Under the pieces are notes generated by a model. The model was given only the letters and a program-made list of their open reading frames with translations. It did no database searches and was not told the origin of the DNA. Below, piece after piece: positions 27,871-37,172 of a DNA stretch of 64,000 bases. The DNA is from Curvibacter sp. CHRR-16 (GTDB taxonomy: Bacteria > Pseudomonadota > Gammaproteobacteria > Burkholderiales > Burkholderiaceae_C), in NCBI RefSeq assembly GCF_018474005.1, contig NZ_JAHCSH010000001.1:434001-498000 (forward strand), written 5' to 3'. A program made the position numbers and the translations under genes. The number at the start of each line of letters is the position of its first letter. The stretch's first letter is position 1.

Positions 27871-28872
27871 GTGCAAGAACAGCTCTGGCATCCGGTAGTA
27901 AGCAGCTATATCCTGCAAGACCAGCCATTGGCGGTGCAGCTACTGGGGCAGCGCGTGGTGCTATGGCGTGATGGGCAGGGCAGCGCACACGCATGGCCTG
28001 ACCGTTGCCCACACCGGGGTGCCCAGTTGTCCTTGGGCCGGGTGCTGCGCACAGATGACTGTGGCCATCGGCTGGAGTGCCCCTACCACGGTTGGCAGTT
28101 CGATGCCCGTGGCCAGTGTGTGCGTGTGCCAGCGGTGCACAGTTTTGAGCCACCGTCCAGCCATGCGCTGCAACCTTATGCTGCCCATGAAGCCTATGGT
28201 TTGGTGTGGGTGAATTTGCAGCCCGCACAAGCTGCGGCCCATGCCGTTCCCCACTTTGCTGCCGAGCACGACCCCGCCTTGCGCAAAGTGCTCTGTGGCC
28301 CCTACGACGTGGCGACCAGTGCACCGCGCATCGTGGAGAATTTTTTGGACATGGCCCACTTTGGCTTTGTGCACGAAGGCTGGTTGGGGGTGCGCGAACA
28401 GCCCGAGGTGGCCGACTACGTGGTCGAGCGCGCCGCCCATGGCGTGCGTGCCAGCCAGTGCAAAGCGTGGCAGCCGCAAAGCAATGTGCACTCCACCGCT
28501 CCAGCAGAGGTCACCTACGACTATGAAGTGCTAGCCCCTTATACCGCCGCACTGAGTAAAGTGCCCGATGCGCACAGCGTGGCCGTGCAAGGCTTTCGCG
28601 AATCCATCGCCTTGTTCATTGGCCCCATGGAGCCCACACGTAGCCGCGTCTGGTTCCGACTGGCTATGCTGGACTGGCACAGCAGTGACGAGCACTTGCA
28701 AGCGTTTCAGCACACCATATTCACCCAAGACCAGCCGGTGCTGGAGTCCCAGCAACCCCAGTTGCTGCCGCTCAACTTGGCACACGAAGTGCATTGCGCT
28801 GCAGACAAACTCTCCAGTGCTTATCGCCGCTATTTACGAGAACAACACATTACCTTTGGAGTACAACCATGA
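27871..28872 (+). CDS. Rieske non-heme iron oxygenase, alpha subunit, in the purine island
   Basis: 333 aa, GTG start with GAGGGG just upstream. The Rieske domain has CPHRG (Cys46, His48) and CPYHGW (Cys70, His73), binding [2Fe-2S]. The catalytic domain has the mononuclear-iron motif ENFLDMAHFGFVHEG, with one Asp and two His. Length and layout match single-component oxygenases of the vanillate demethylase / N-demethylase type, which need a separate reductase; none is encoded nearby. The gene is coupled by ATGA to an adenine deaminase gene and follows the purine importer. A purine-modifying role, such as oxidative N-demethylation of methylated adenine or xanthine, is an inference from context only. 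Confidence 0.85.
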   Translation: MQEQLWHPVVSSYILQDQPLAVQLLGQRVVLWRDGQGSAHAWPDRCPHRGAQLSLGRVLRTDDCGHRLECPYHGWQFDARGQCVRVPAVHSFEPPSSHALQPYAAHEAYGLVWVNLQPAQAAAHAVPHFAAEHDPALRKVLCGPYDVATSAPRIVENFLDMAHFGFVHEGWLGVREQPEVADYVVERAAHGVRASQCKAWQPQSNVHSTAPAEVTYDYEVLAPYTAALSKVPDAHSVAVQGFRESIALFIGPMEPTRSRVWFRLAMLDWHSSDEHLQAFQHTIFTQDQPVLESQQPQLLPLNLAHEVHCAADKLSSAYRRYLREQHITFGVQP

Positions 28873-29921
28873 CCCGTTCTGCCTATACCGTTCCTCCCAT
28901 CGCCGCTGAGCGATTGCCCGATTTGCTGCGGGCCATGCCCAAGGCGGAACTGCACATGCACATCGAAGGCTCTCTCGAGCCTGAGCAGATGTTTGCCTTG
29001 GCTGCGCGCAATGGCGTGGCGCTCAAATACCCCAGCGTGCAAAGCCTCAAAGACGCTTATGTGTTCAACAACCTGCAAGAGTTCTTGGACATCTACCACG
29101 ACGGCACCATGGTGCTCAAAACCGAGCAAGATTTTTATGACATGGCCTGCGCCTACTTGGCCCGGGCGCAGGCCGACAACGTGCTGCACACCGAGTTGTT
29201 TTTCGATACCCAAACCCACACGGGCCATGGACTGAGTGCCGATACCGTCATCAACGGCCTGTACCAAGCCTGTGCCGATGCCCCAGCCAAGTTCGGCATG
29301 ACCGCCTCGCTCATCCTGTGCTTCTTGCGCCATTTGAGCGAAGAAGAAGCCTTTGAATGCCTGGAACAAGCGCTGCCGCACCGCGACAAAATCGTGGGCA
29401 TTGGCTTGGCCTCCAGCGAAGTAGGCCACCCGCCAGAAAAATTTGCCCGCGTATATGCGCGCGCGCGCCAGCTAGGCTTCCGGTTGGTGGCCCATGCGGG
29501 CGAAGAGGCTCCGCCAGCCTACATCTGGAGTGCGCTCGATGTGCTCCAAGTCGAGCGCATAGACCACGGCGTGCAAGCTATTCACGACGCTGCCTTGATG
29601 CAGCGCTTGGCCCAAGACAAGATGCCGCTGACCGTGTGCCCCTTGTCCAACCTCAAGTTGTGTGTGTTCCCCACGCTGGCCCAGCACAACATCGGGCGCA
29701 TGCTCGATGCTGGCATTTGTGCCACCATCAACTCCGACGACCCGGCTTACTTCGGTGGCTACATCAACGAGAACTTCACCCAAACCTTTGCCGCACTGGG
29801 CCTCAATGCCCAGCATGCCTACACCTTAGCGGCCAATAGCTTTGAGGCCAGCTTCATCGACGCCAGCCTGCGCCAGCGCTATATGCATCGGCTGCAAGAG
29901 GTATTTGAGGGTTTTTCCTGA
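28869..29921 (+). CDS. Adenosine deaminase-family protein, probably adenine deaminase (Aah1 type)
   Basis: 350 aa from the ATG at 28869, which overlaps the Rieske stop (ATGA) and has GGAG upstream. Zinc and catalytic motifs are MPKAELHMHIEGSLEPEQ (His29, His31), LVAHAGEEAPPAYIW, RIDHGVQAI and TINSDDPAYFGGY. The block LASSEVGHPPEKFARVY and the HAGEEAPP spacing are hallmarks of the adenine deaminase branch (fungal Aah1 and Pseudomonas homologues) rather than true adenosine deaminase, which has a different helix there. It would convert adenine to hypoxanthine, the substrate of XdhAB encoded on its left. The pairing with a Rieske oxygenase suggests the two act in sequence. Confidence 0.88.
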   Translation: MTRSAYTVPPIAAERLPDLLRAMPKAELHMHIEGSLEPEQMFALAARNGVALKYPSVQSLKDAYVFNNLQEFLDIYHDGTMVLKTEQDFYDMACAYLARAQADNVLHTELFFDTQTHTGHGLSADTVINGLYQACADAPAKFGMTASLILCFLRHLSEEEAFECLEQALPHRDKIVGIGLASSEVGHPPEKFARVYARARQLGFRLVAHAGEEAPPAYIWSALDVLQVERIDHGVQAIHDAALMQRLAQDKMPLTVCPLSNLKLCVFPTLAQHNIGRMLDAGICATINSDDPAYFGGYINENFTQTFAALGLNAQHAYTLAANSFEASFIDASLRQRYMHRLQEVFEGFS

Positions 29922-29964
29922 AAATCCCCTGATGGGAAGTGGCCGCAGCAGGTAAACTGTTTCT

Positions 29965-31116
29965 ATGTGTGAACAAATGTTGTCGCCAACTGCAATCGAT
30001 AACAATGACGCTCAACCAGTTGCTATTGCATGGAGTGAGCAAGATGCACCCGCTCGCCAAGCAACCCTCACGCGGATTCTGATACGCATCGCCAAAGAAG
30101 CGTTGCAAGAGGGCAGTGTCGATTCGATCATGAAGGGCATTTGCAATTGCTTGGTGCAAGAGCTGCCTGTTTCCATCGCCAGTGTTTTGCTGCTCAATGA
30201 GGACAAAACCGAGTTTGTTCACGAGGTCTATTCCGGCAGTTTTACCCAGTCACCCTTGGCGCTAACGGGGCGCTGGCCTATTACCGTGGGGGCTATTGGC
30301 CGCTGCGCGACGCTGGGCCAACCCCATTTGGTGCGCGATACGGCCACCGACCCGGACTATGTTCCGGGCAATAGCATTACACGCTCCGAATACATGGTTC
30401 CCGTGCGCCATGGCCATAGCTTGCACGGTGTCCTCAACCTTGAAAGCGGACGTACCGATTTTTTTGATGAGGAGTCTTGTGCTGTATTCAATGCGGTGGC
30501 CGATTTGGTGGCTGGTGCTCTCCATTTCGCACGCATGGCAGACCAACTGACGGTACTCAATCACCAGTTACTCCAACTCTCCATGCGCGATCCCTTGACG
30601 GGGCTGGCCAATCGACGCTTATTCGATGTGCGCTTGCTAGAAGTGTGGGGTCGGCAAATGCGCGAGGGCGCTCCACTGGCCTTGCTGATGGCCGATGCCG
30701 ACTATTTCAAGGCTTTGAATGACACCGCAGGTCATTTGCGCGGTGATGAATGCCTGCGCAGACTAGCCTGCGTGTGTGAGCCATTTGCCGTGGAAGCCAA
30801 CGATCTGGTCGCCCGTTATGGAGGCGAAGAGTTCGTATTGCTGCTGCCTGGCAGAACCGTTGAACAAGCGATTCTGACTGCCGAGATGCTGCGCGAGGCG
30901 GTTGTGAAGGAGGCGTTGGAGCATCCCGCTTCACCGCAGTCATCGCATGTCACGGTCAGCATTGGCGTAGCGGTGCTAACTCCTTCTGATGCCATCAAGC
31001 CCGAGCAACTGGTGGCAGCTGCGGACAAAGCGATGTATGCAGCCAAGAGCAATGGCCGCAACCAAGTGGCTTACTGTGCCGAACCGTCACCCTTGGCGCA
31101 GATGGCCAAGGCATGA
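29965..31116 (+). CDS. GAF-GGDEF diguanylate cyclase
   Basis: 383 aa soluble protein. Residues about 30-190 form a GAF-like sensor domain (ITVGAIGRCATLGQPHLV, YMVPVRHGHSLHGVLNLE). Residues about 205-365 form a GGDEF domain (SMRDPLTGLANRRLFD, LMADADYFKALNDTAGH, VARYGGEEFVLLLPG), with an intact GGEEF active site for c-di-GMP synthesis. The inhibitory I-site RxxD is not conserved (EAND at the corresponding place), so product inhibition may be absent. It lies downstream of the adenine deaminase gene with a 43-base gap and no clear terminator. The GAF ligand is unknown. Confidence 0.92.
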   Translation: MCEQMLSPTAIDNNDAQPVAIAWSEQDAPARQATLTRILIRIAKEALQEGSVDSIMKGICNCLVQELPVSIASVLLLNEDKTEFVHEVYSGSFTQSPLALTGRWPITVGAIGRCATLGQPHLVRDTATDPDYVPGNSITRSEYMVPVRHGHSLHGVLNLESGRTDFFDEESCAVFNAVADLVAGALHFARMADQLTVLNHQLLQLSMRDPLTGLANRRLFDVRLLEVWGRQMREGAPLALLMADADYFKALNDTAGHLRGDECLRRLACVCEPFAVEANDLVARYGGEEFVLLLPGRTVEQAILTAEMLREAVVKEALEHPASPQSSHVTVSIGVAVLTPSDAIKPEQLVAAADKAMYAAKSNGRNQVAYCAEPSPLAQMAKA

Positions 31117-31127
31117 GTTGGTATGGC

Positions 31128-32552
31128 TTACAGCATCTTGCCCGGGTTGAGCAGCCCCTGCGGGTCTAGCGCGGCTTTGATACTGCGCATCAGTGCCAGC
31201 GCCGCGGGCTCTTTGTAGTGCGCTAGTTTGTCGCGCTTCATGCTGCCTATGCCGTGTTCGGCGCTGATAGAGCCGCTGTAGCGCTGCACCATGTCGTACA
31301 CCAAGGTGTTGACCTGGCCTTCTTGCTCGAGCAGGAAGGCTTCGCCATTGGTGCCCTCGGGGGCTTGCACGTTGTAGTGCAGGTTGCCATCGCCTAGGTG
31401 GCCGTAATTGACCAAGCGCACACCGGGGTAGTGCTGGGCCAGCAGGGCGTCCATCTCGGCCACAAAGGCGGGGATGCGGGACACCGCCAGTGAGATGTCG
31501 TGCTTGATGTTCAGCCCCTCTTGTGCTTGCGCCAGTGGCACGCTCTCGCGGATGTGCCACAGCGCGTGCGCTTGGGCGATGTTTTCCGCAATCACCGCAT
31601 CGGTGATGCAGCCTTGTTCAAACGCGGCTTCCATCAGCGCCTCAAAGCGGGTGCGGGCATGCGTCTCGGATTCGAGATCCGAGTTCTCCAACACCACGTA
31701 CCAAGGCGATGCGGCTGCAGCAAAAGGAATGCGCTGCTGTGGAAAATGCTTGCGCACCAAACCCACCGCAAAATCGGCCATGACCTCAAAACCCGTCAGC
31801 CCTGCATGCAAATGCTGGTGCGCCAAACCCAGTAGCTGTACCGCCGCATCGAGTGAGGGCAGGGCAGCAAAGGCCGTGAGCTGGGCCACAGGCTGCGGAT
31901 AAATGCGCAACGTGGCAGCGGTGATGATGCCCAGCGTGCCTTCGGAGCCAATAAACAGATGGCGCAGGTCGTAACCCGTGTTGTCTTTGCGCAGGCCCGT
32001 GAGGCCGTGCCAGACCTCGCCCTGTGCGGTCACGACTTCCAGCCCTAGGCACAGCTCGCGCGTATTGCCATAGCGCACTACCTGCGTGCCGCCCGCATTG
32101 GTGGCCAAGTTGCCCCCTATGGTGCAACTGCCTTCGGCGGCCAAACTCAGTGGGAACAAGTAGCCCTGCGCGGCGCAGGCTTCTTGCAGGGTTTGCAGCA
32201 CACAGCCGGCTTCCACAGTCACCGTCAGGTTGGCCGCATCGATAGTGCGGATGCGGTTCAGGCGCGTGAGGTTGAGCACTACCTGCGTGCCACTGGCATC
32301 GGGCGTAGAGCCCACCACCATGCCGGTGTTACCGCCTTGGGGAACCAGTGCCACCTTGTGGGCCACGCAGGCGCGTACCACGGCGGCTACTTCGTCAGTG
32401 CTGGCGGGGCGCACTACAGCCAAGGCTTTGCCGCGTTCGCGCTTGCGCCAGTCTTGCTCGTAGGCGGTCAGGTCGCCATCGGCATCGGTCAGTACATGGG
32501 TTGCGCCGACGATAGCGCGCAAGGTATCAAGAATGGGGTGTTGGGTGCTCAT
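31128..32552 (-). CDS. FAD-linked oxidase of the GlcD / D-2-hydroxyacid dehydrogenase family
   Basis: 474 aa from the ATG at 32552; a longer in-frame start at 32621 lies within the DUF2069 gene. The PCMH-type FAD domain shows VRPASTDEVAAVVRACV, VPQGGNTGMVVGSTP, LAAEGSCTIGGNLATNAGG and HLFIGSEGTLGIITAATL. The C-terminal domain has the metal/substrate motif NYGHLGDGNLHYNV and SAEHGIGSMKRDKL. This is the pattern of D-lactate, glycolate and D-2-hydroxyglutarate dehydrogenases, which oxidise a D-2-hydroxy acid and feed electrons to quinone or an electron-transfer flavoprotein. The exact substrate cannot be decided from sequence. It overlaps the DUF2069 gene by 26 bases in the same direction. Confidence 0.88.
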   Translation of the reverse strand: MSTQHPILDTLRAIVGATHVLTDADGDLTAYEQDWRKRERGKALAVVRPASTDEVAAVVRACVAHKVALVPQGGNTGMVVGSTPDASGTQVVLNLTRLNRIRTIDAANLTVTVEAGCVLQTLQEACAAQGYLFPLSLAAEGSCTIGGNLATNAGGTQVVRYGNTRELCLGLEVVTAQGEVWHGLTGLRKDNTGYDLRHLFIGSEGTLGIITAATLRIYPQPVAQLTAFAALPSLDAAVQLLGLAHQHLHAGLTGFEVMADFAVGLVRKHFPQQRIPFAAAASPWYVVLENSDLESETHARTRFEALMEAAFEQGCITDAVIAENIAQAHALWHIRESVPLAQAQEGLNIKHDISLAVSRIPAFVAEMDALLAQHYPGVRLVNYGHLGDGNLHYNVQAPEGTNGEAFLLEQEGQVNTLVYDMVQRYSGSISAEHGIGSMKRDKLAHYKEPAALALMRSIKAALDPQGLLNPGKML

Positions 32553-32946
32553 GGTTTGGAGAACGGTCTTGTGCTTGACCTGCGGCCAAGCGCAGGCGAA
32601 TGTAAATGGTGCAGCCGACAAACAGCAGCAGGCTCAACGCCAGTTCGGCCAAGGCCAGCAGGCTGCTTAGGCTATTGGGATCGCTGGTGCTGCGCACGGC
32701 TCCCTCGGCAAAGTACAGCCACACCAGCAATGCCAGCCAGCGGTAGGTGTAGAGGCGATTTTTCAGCAGGCCCGCCAGCGGCAGACACAGGGGCAGCACC
32801 TTGAGTGCCAGCCATGAACCGCCAGGATGCACGGGGGCCCACCATAACTCCCAGCCTAGGCACAGCAGCACCAAGGCCAGCAGTACCAAGACATTGACCC
32901 AGCGCAGCAGGCGAACCGCCGGGGATGGAGAAGAGGAAGGCAGCAT
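32527..32946 (-). CDS. DUF2069 inner-membrane protein
   Basis: 139 aa with four predicted membrane helices (VNVLVLLALVLLCLGWELWW, LALKVLPLCLPLAGLLK, WLALLVWLYFAEGAVR, LAELALSLLLFVGCTIYI). The KVLPLCLPLAGLLKNRLYTY and YFAEGAVRSTSD stretches identify DUF2069. The function of the family is unknown; it is widespread in beta- and gammaproteobacteria and often divergent from yihY, as here (21 bases between starts). The FAD oxidase gene follows in the same direction with overlap. Confidence 0.85.
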   Translation of the reverse strand: MLPSSSPSPAVRLLRWVNVLVLLALVLLCLGWELWWAPVHPGGSWLALKVLPLCLPLAGLLKNRLYTYRWLALLVWLYFAEGAVRSTSDPNSLSSLLALAELALSLLLFVGCTIYIRLRLAAGQAQDRSPNHEHPTPHS

Positions 32947-32966
32947 AGCGGTGGCATCATAGCGGG

Positions 32967-34187
32967 ATGACTATTGCCCCAACTGCTTTGTACCGTTTGC
33001 GCCTGTGGCTACGGGAGGTAGCCAGCATTCCTTGGCGCGATGCGTTGCTGACGCTGCGCGAGCGCTTTCGGGAAGACCGCTTGGCGCTGACCGCCAGCAG
33101 CCTGACCTTCACCACCATCATTGCCTTGGTGCCACTGTTCACCTTGGCGCTGGCCATCTTCACCGCCTTTCCCATGTTCGCCAAATTTCAGGACGTGCTG
33201 CAAAAATGGTTGGTGCAGAGTTTGGTGCCCGACAGCATCGCCCGCCAAGTGCTGGGCTACCTGAGCACATTCGCCCGCCAAGCCAACAAGCTGGGCATGG
33301 CCGGTTTGTCGGCATTGCTGATTTCGGCGTTGGCACTGGTGTTCACCATAGACCGCACGCTCAATAGCATTTGGCGCGTGCGCCGCCGTCGCCCATTTGG
33401 GCAGCGGCTGCTCATTTACTGGACTGCTATCACCTTGGGCCCACTGCTCTTGGGTGCGAGTTTGGCGCTCACGTCTTATGCCTTGGCGTCGTCCAAAGGT
33501 TGGTTGCCCGGAGGGGTGGGTTTGGCCTTGGACGTGGTGCAGTTCGTGTTGGTGGCAACGGGTATGGCCTGCACGTTTCACTACATCCCCAACACCGAAG
33601 TGCGCTGGGGCCATGCGTGGATGGGCGGCTGGTTTGTGGCCTCGGGATTGGAGTTGGCGCGACGTGGCTTGGCCTTTTACATTGCCAAAGTACCCACCTA
33701 TTCACTGGTGTACGGCGCTTTTGCCACGGTGCCTATCTTGCTGGTGTGGGTGTACATCGCGTGGGTCATTGTGTTGCTGGGTGCGGCACTCACCGCGTAT
33801 TTGCCGGCACTGTTGTCCCACGTGCCACGCCGCAAGCTGGGCAATGGCTGGCAGTTCCAGTTGGGCTTGGAAGCATTGCAGTTGCTCTACCAAGCGCGCC
33901 TCTTGCCCGAGCGTGGCCTGAGTCTGCCCGAACTTTGTCGCCAACTGCAGGTCGATACACAGCGCCTCGAAACTGTGCTGGAAGCCCTTCAGCAGCTGGA
34001 CTGGGTGGGCCAGTTGCATGAGGGGGATGCATCCATAGAACTCTCGCGCCATGTGTTGCTGGTCGAGCCCGAACATGCTGATTTGGGAGTCTTGGCACAG
34101 CGGCTTTTGTTGCAACCGCATGGCATCACCTTCAATTGGTGGAAAAATGCCTTGCAGAGTCCACAAACACTGCGGGACGTGCTATAA
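32967..34187 (+). CDS. YihY/BrkB-family inner-membrane protein
   Basis: 406 aa. The N-terminal ~290 residues are the YihY/UPF0761 membrane domain with about six helices (LALTASSLTFTTIIALVPLF, VFTIDRTLNSIWRVRRRR, RLLIYWTAITLGPLLLGASL, PTYSLVYGAFATVPILLVW). The remaining ~110 residues are soluble and resemble the winged-helix-like tail seen in longer family members. The family was once called ribonuclease BN by mistake; the real function is unknown. The stop codon falls inside a repeat-like element (34178-34247). Confidence 0.88.
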   Translation: MTIAPTALYRLRLWLREVASIPWRDALLTLRERFREDRLALTASSLTFTTIIALVPLFTLALAIFTAFPMFAKFQDVLQKWLVQSLVPDSIARQVLGYLSTFARQANKLGMAGLSALLISALALVFTIDRTLNSIWRVRRRRPFGQRLLIYWTAITLGPLLLGASLALTSYALASSKGWLPGGVGLALDVVQFVLVATGMACTFHYIPNTEVRWGHAWMGGWFVASGLELARRGLAFYIAKVPTYSLVYGAFATVPILLVWVYIAWVIVLLGAALTAYLPALLSHVPRRKLGNGWQFQLGLEALQLLYQARLLPERGLSLPELCRQLQVDTQRLETVLEALQQLDWVGQLHEGDASIELSRHVLLVEPEHADLGVLAQRLLLQPHGITFNWWKNALQSPQTLRDVL

Positions 34188-34247
34188 AAACAGGAGCATA
34201 AGCTGCCCTAATGGGGGCGCTTTCCAGTTGCACTGGTAATGCTCCTG
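34178..34247. repeat. Inverted-repeat element at the end of yihY
   Basis: GCTATAAAAACAGGAGCAT at 34181-34199 resembles the core of the dispersed in-frame repeat. CAGGAGCAT (34191-34199) pairs with ATGCTCCTG (34239-34247), and an inner hairpin CCAGT-TGC-ACTGG lies at 34224-34236. The yihY stop codon TAA is part of the element. It may be a longer, intergenic copy of the repeat family. Confidence 0.45.
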
Positions 34248-34324
34248 ATACCCAGATCCTGCGGGGCTGGGCTATATTGTCTGCATACCTATACCCAGCT
34301 ACAACCTAGCCATACATTTGCACC

Positions 34325-34783
34325 ATGAAAGTCAGTGACATCCTCAAGCTCAAGGGCAGCACGCTCTTTACCATCACGCCAGAAGACAGTTTGGCCGACG
34401 CGGCCAAGCTGATGGCCGACAACGACTTGGGCTCGCTGGTGGTCATGTCGCACGGCTTGGTGGTGGGCATGCTTACCTTCCGTGAAGTGATCCAAGCCAT
34501 CGTGAAAAACGGCGGCAGCTTTGGCACCACCACCGTGTACCGTGCCATGGATTCGGGTCCACTCATCTGCACCCTGAACACCGAGATGGACGAAGTGCGC
34601 CGCATGATGCTAGAGCGCCATGCCCGTTATATGCCCGTGGTGGACAACCGCATGCTCATGGGCGTGATCAGCTTCTACGACGTGGCCAAGGCCGTGGTCG
34701 ATAGCCAAAACTTTGAGAACACCATGCTCAAGGCCTTTATCCGCGGCTGGCCGGACGACGACAAGCAAGCCGCTACCGACTAA
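34325..34783 (+). CDS. CBS-domain protein
   Basis: 152 aa made of two CBS motifs (about 1-70 and 80-140): [53 protein letters not shown] and [16 protein letters not shown]. Such stand-alone Bateman modules bind adenine nucleotides and regulate partners that cannot be told from sequence. There is no signal peptide or other domain. It lies 47 bases upstream of aroC in the same direction. Confidence 0.88.
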   Translation: MKVSDILKLKGSTLFTITPEDSLADAAKLMADNDLGSLVVMSHGLVVGMLTFREVIQAIVKNGGSFGTTTVYRAMDSGPLICTLNTEMDEVRRMMLERHARYMPVVDNRMLMGVISFYDVAKAVVDSQNFENTMLKAFIRGWPDDDKQAATD

Positions 34784-34808
34784 GCCACTGCAACGCAGCA
34801 GGGCAGGC

Positions 34809-34833
34809 CATGCAGGCGATAATCGCCTGCATG
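34809..34833. promoter_or_regulatory. Perfect palindrome spanning the aroC start codon
   Basis: CATGCAGGCGAT and ATCGCCTGCATG are exact reverse complements separated by one A (25 bases in all). The last three bases are the aroC ATG and the region covers the place of the ribosome site. In mRNA it could form a hairpin that hides the start; in DNA it could be a symmetric protein site. Confidence 0.6.
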
Positions 34834-35925
34834 AGCGGCAATACTTTCGGACATCTCTTTACCGTCACCAACTTTGGTGAATCCCACGGCCCTGCAATAG
34901 GTTGCGTTATTGACGGCTGCCCCCCGGGGTTGGCTTTGAGCGAGGCGGACATTCAGGTCGAACTGGACAGACGCCGCCCCGGCACCTCGCGCTTTGTGAC
35001 GCAGCGCAACGAACCCGATGCGGTGCAAATCCTCAGTGGCGTGTACGAAGGCCGCACTACCGGCACCCCCATTGCGCTGCTGATCCAAAACACCGACCAG
35101 CGCAGCAAAGACTACGGCAACATTCTGGAAACCTTCCGCCCCGGCCATGCGGACTACACCTACTTCCAGAAATATGGCCTGCGCGATCCGCGTGGCGGTG
35201 GCCGCAGCAGCGCCCGCCTGACAGCGCCCACTGTGGCCGCTGGAGCCGTGGCCAAGAAATGGCTGCAAGAACACATCGGCTGCACTTTTGCCGCTTGCAT
35301 GACGCAACTGGGCGAGTTGCCCATCGCCTTCGAGTCGTGGGAGCATGTGCCCCATAACCCCTTCTTTGCCCCGGTGGCCGATGTGTCTGCACTGGAAACC
35401 TACATGGACGAATTGCGCAAAGCGCATGACTCCTGCGGTGCCCGCATCCGTGTGGTGGCGCGTGGCGTGCCCGCTGGTTTGGGTGAACCCTTGTTTGACA
35501 AGATGGATGCCGACATTGCCTACGCCATGATGGGCCTGAACGCCGTCAAGGGCGTCGAGATAGGCGCTGGCTTTGGCAGCGTGGCCCAGCGCGGCACCGT
35601 GCATGGCGACTCGCTCACCCCGCAAGGCTTTGCCAGCAACAACGCCGGAGGCATTTTGGGCGGTATCACCACCGGGCAGGATATTGAGGTGAGCATCGCC
35701 ATCAAGCCCACCAGCTCTATCTTGACGCCGCGCGCCAGCATCGACATCCATGGCAACCCCATCGAGGTGGTGACCAAAGGCCGCCACGACCCCTGCGTGG
35801 GCATCCGTGCCGCGCCCATTGCCGAGGCGCTGCTGGCCTTGGTCATCATGGACCATGTGCTGCGCCATCGCGCCCAGTGTGGGGATGTGAATCCCAGCCT
35901 GTCTGCGATCCCTGCGCAGGCATGA
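34831..35925 (+). CDS. aroC: Chorismate synthase
   Basis: 364 aa. It makes chorismate from EPSP using reduced FMN, the last common step of aromatic amino acid synthesis. Conserved blocks are [88 protein letters not shown] and IAIKPTSSI. The start is the ATG at 34831, which gives the family's usual N-terminus; an in-frame ATG at 34810 would add seven residues and belongs to the palindrome. It is coupled to the MFS gene by ATGA. Confidence 0.97.
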   Translation: MSGNTFGHLFTVTNFGESHGPAIGCVIDGCPPGLALSEADIQVELDRRRPGTSRFVTQRNEPDAVQILSGVYEGRTTGTPIALLIQNTDQRSKDYGNILETFRPGHADYTYFQKYGLRDPRGGGRSSARLTAPTVAAGAVAKKWLQEHIGCTFAACMTQLGELPIAFESWEHVPHNPFFAPVADVSALETYMDELRKAHDSCGARIRVVARGVPAGLGEPLFDKMDADIAYAMMGLNAVKGVEIGAGFGSVAQRGTVHGDSLTPQGFASNNAGGILGGITTGQDIEVSIAIKPTSSILTPRASIDIHGNPIEVVTKGRHDPCVGIRAAPIAEALLALVIMDHVLRHRAQCGDVNPSLSAIPAQA

Positions 35926-37103
35926 GTCCTACGCAGCGCAAAGCCGTTGTCGCGTTTGCGTGGCTGACGGCTGCCTATTGCGTATACGGCGCTTTCTTTA
36001 CGACCTATCTGCCCTTGTGGCTCAAGCAACAAGGTTTGGCGGTCGGGGTTATCAGCAGCCTGATGGCTATTCAGCCCTTGACCCGTGTGTTTGTGCCCTA
36101 CGCATGGGGCGCTTTGGCCGACAAAACCCATAAGCGTACGCAGGTGTTGCGCTGGCTATCGGCCATGACGCTGTTGTGCTCACTCGGCCTTTGGTGGCAA
36201 GGTGGTGCATGGTGGGTGGCTTTGGTGCTGCTGGGTATTTATGCCCACTTCAGTGCCATACAACCACTCAGCGATGCGGCGGTGAGCCAAGTCATCAGCC
36301 AAGACGGGCATTTGGACAGCCGTTTGTATGGACGCATCCGTTTGTGTGGATCGGTTGGTTTCATGCTGGCGGTGCTGTTTGCGGGCTGGTGGTTTGAACG
36401 CCAAGGCTTGCAAACCTTTGTGTGGGTGGTGCTGGTCAGTGCTGTCTTGCTGCTGTTGGCGGCTATGCGCACGCCTACGCTCTACAGCAGCAGTGCCGGG
36501 CAAGCCCCTATGCCAGTGGCCTCTGTGCTGCGTCGCCAAGAGGTGCAGTGGTTCTTTGTCGGGGCGTTTTTTCATGTGCTCTCGCACATGGGGCTGTACA
36601 CCTTTTTCTCGCTGTACCTCGATAGTCTTGGCTACAGCAAAACCATGATCGGGGTGTACTGGTCGGTCAGCGTGACGGTGGAAATTGCGTGGTTCTTTAC
36701 CCAAAGCCGTTGGATGCCCTTGCTGGCTTTGCCGCAGTGGTTGCTGCTGGGCAGTGCGGTCATGGCGGTGCGCATGGCTGTGACGGCGGAGTTGGCCACG
36801 GTGCTGTGGGTCATGGTGATCGCACAAGCCGTGCATGCATTCACATTTGCTGCCCACCACAGCGCAGCGATGGCCTTGATTGCCCGTTTCTTCCCTGGTG
36901 CATTGCTGGGGCGTGGCCAGGCGCTGTACGTGGTGCTGGCCTATGGCGTGCCAGGCATGCTGGCAGGCTTTTTGGGCGGGTGGATGCAAGGCTATTGGGG
37001 TCTGTCCAGCATCTACTGGGCCTGCTCGGCCAGTGCGGCGGTGGCTGCACTGTGCGCGTGGCGAATTTGGTGCATACACCGTTCTGGCGCATTTTTTGCT
37101 TGA
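35922..37103 (+). CDS. MFS transporter, HcaT / LacY-like group
   Basis: 393 aa with twelve predicted membrane helices. The start is the ATG at 35922, overlapping the aroC stop. Typical stretches are [55 protein letters not shown] and [19 protein letters not shown]. This matches the MFS_1-like family of 3-phenylpropionate transporter (HcaT) homologues. The substrate is unknown. The aroC-MFS linkage is common in related bacteria and does not prove a role in aromatic metabolism. Confidence 0.85.
   Translation: MSPTQRKAVVAFAWLTAAYCVYGAFFTTYLPLWLKQQGLAVGVISSLMAIQPLTRVFVPYAWGALADKTHKRTQVLRWLSAMTLLCSLGLWWQGGAWWVALVLLGIYAHFSAIQPLSDAAVSQVISQDGHLDSRLYGRIRLCGSVGFMLAVLFAGWWFERQGLQTFVWVVLVSAVLLLLAAMRTPTLYSSSAGQAPMPVASVLRRQEVQWFFVGAFFHVLSHMGLYTFFSLYLDSLGYSKTMIGVYWSVSVTVEIAWFFTQSRWMPLLALPQWLLLGSAVMAVRMAVTAELATVLWVMVIAQAVHAFTFAAHHSAAMALIARFFPGALLGRGQALYVVLAYGVPGMLAGFLGGWMQGYWGLSSIYWACSASAAVAALCAWRIWCIHRSGAFFA
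37085..37100 (+). promoter_or_regulatory. Sigma-54 promoter of amtB
   Basis: TGGCGCATTTTTTGCT fits the sigma-54 consensus TGGCAC-N5-TTGCW with the required GG and GC spacing. It overlaps the end of the MFS gene and points at amtB, whose ATG is 73 bases on. TTTGGTGCAT half-sites at about 37066 and 37104 and inverted ATGCAC copies downstream resemble NtrC half-sites, but no full NtrC dyad was found. Confidence 0.7.
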
Positions 37104-37172
37104 GTTTGGTGCATTCAAGGTTTTTCAACCTTCGGATGCACTTAAATCAACCTCAATGCACTAGAAAATTTC

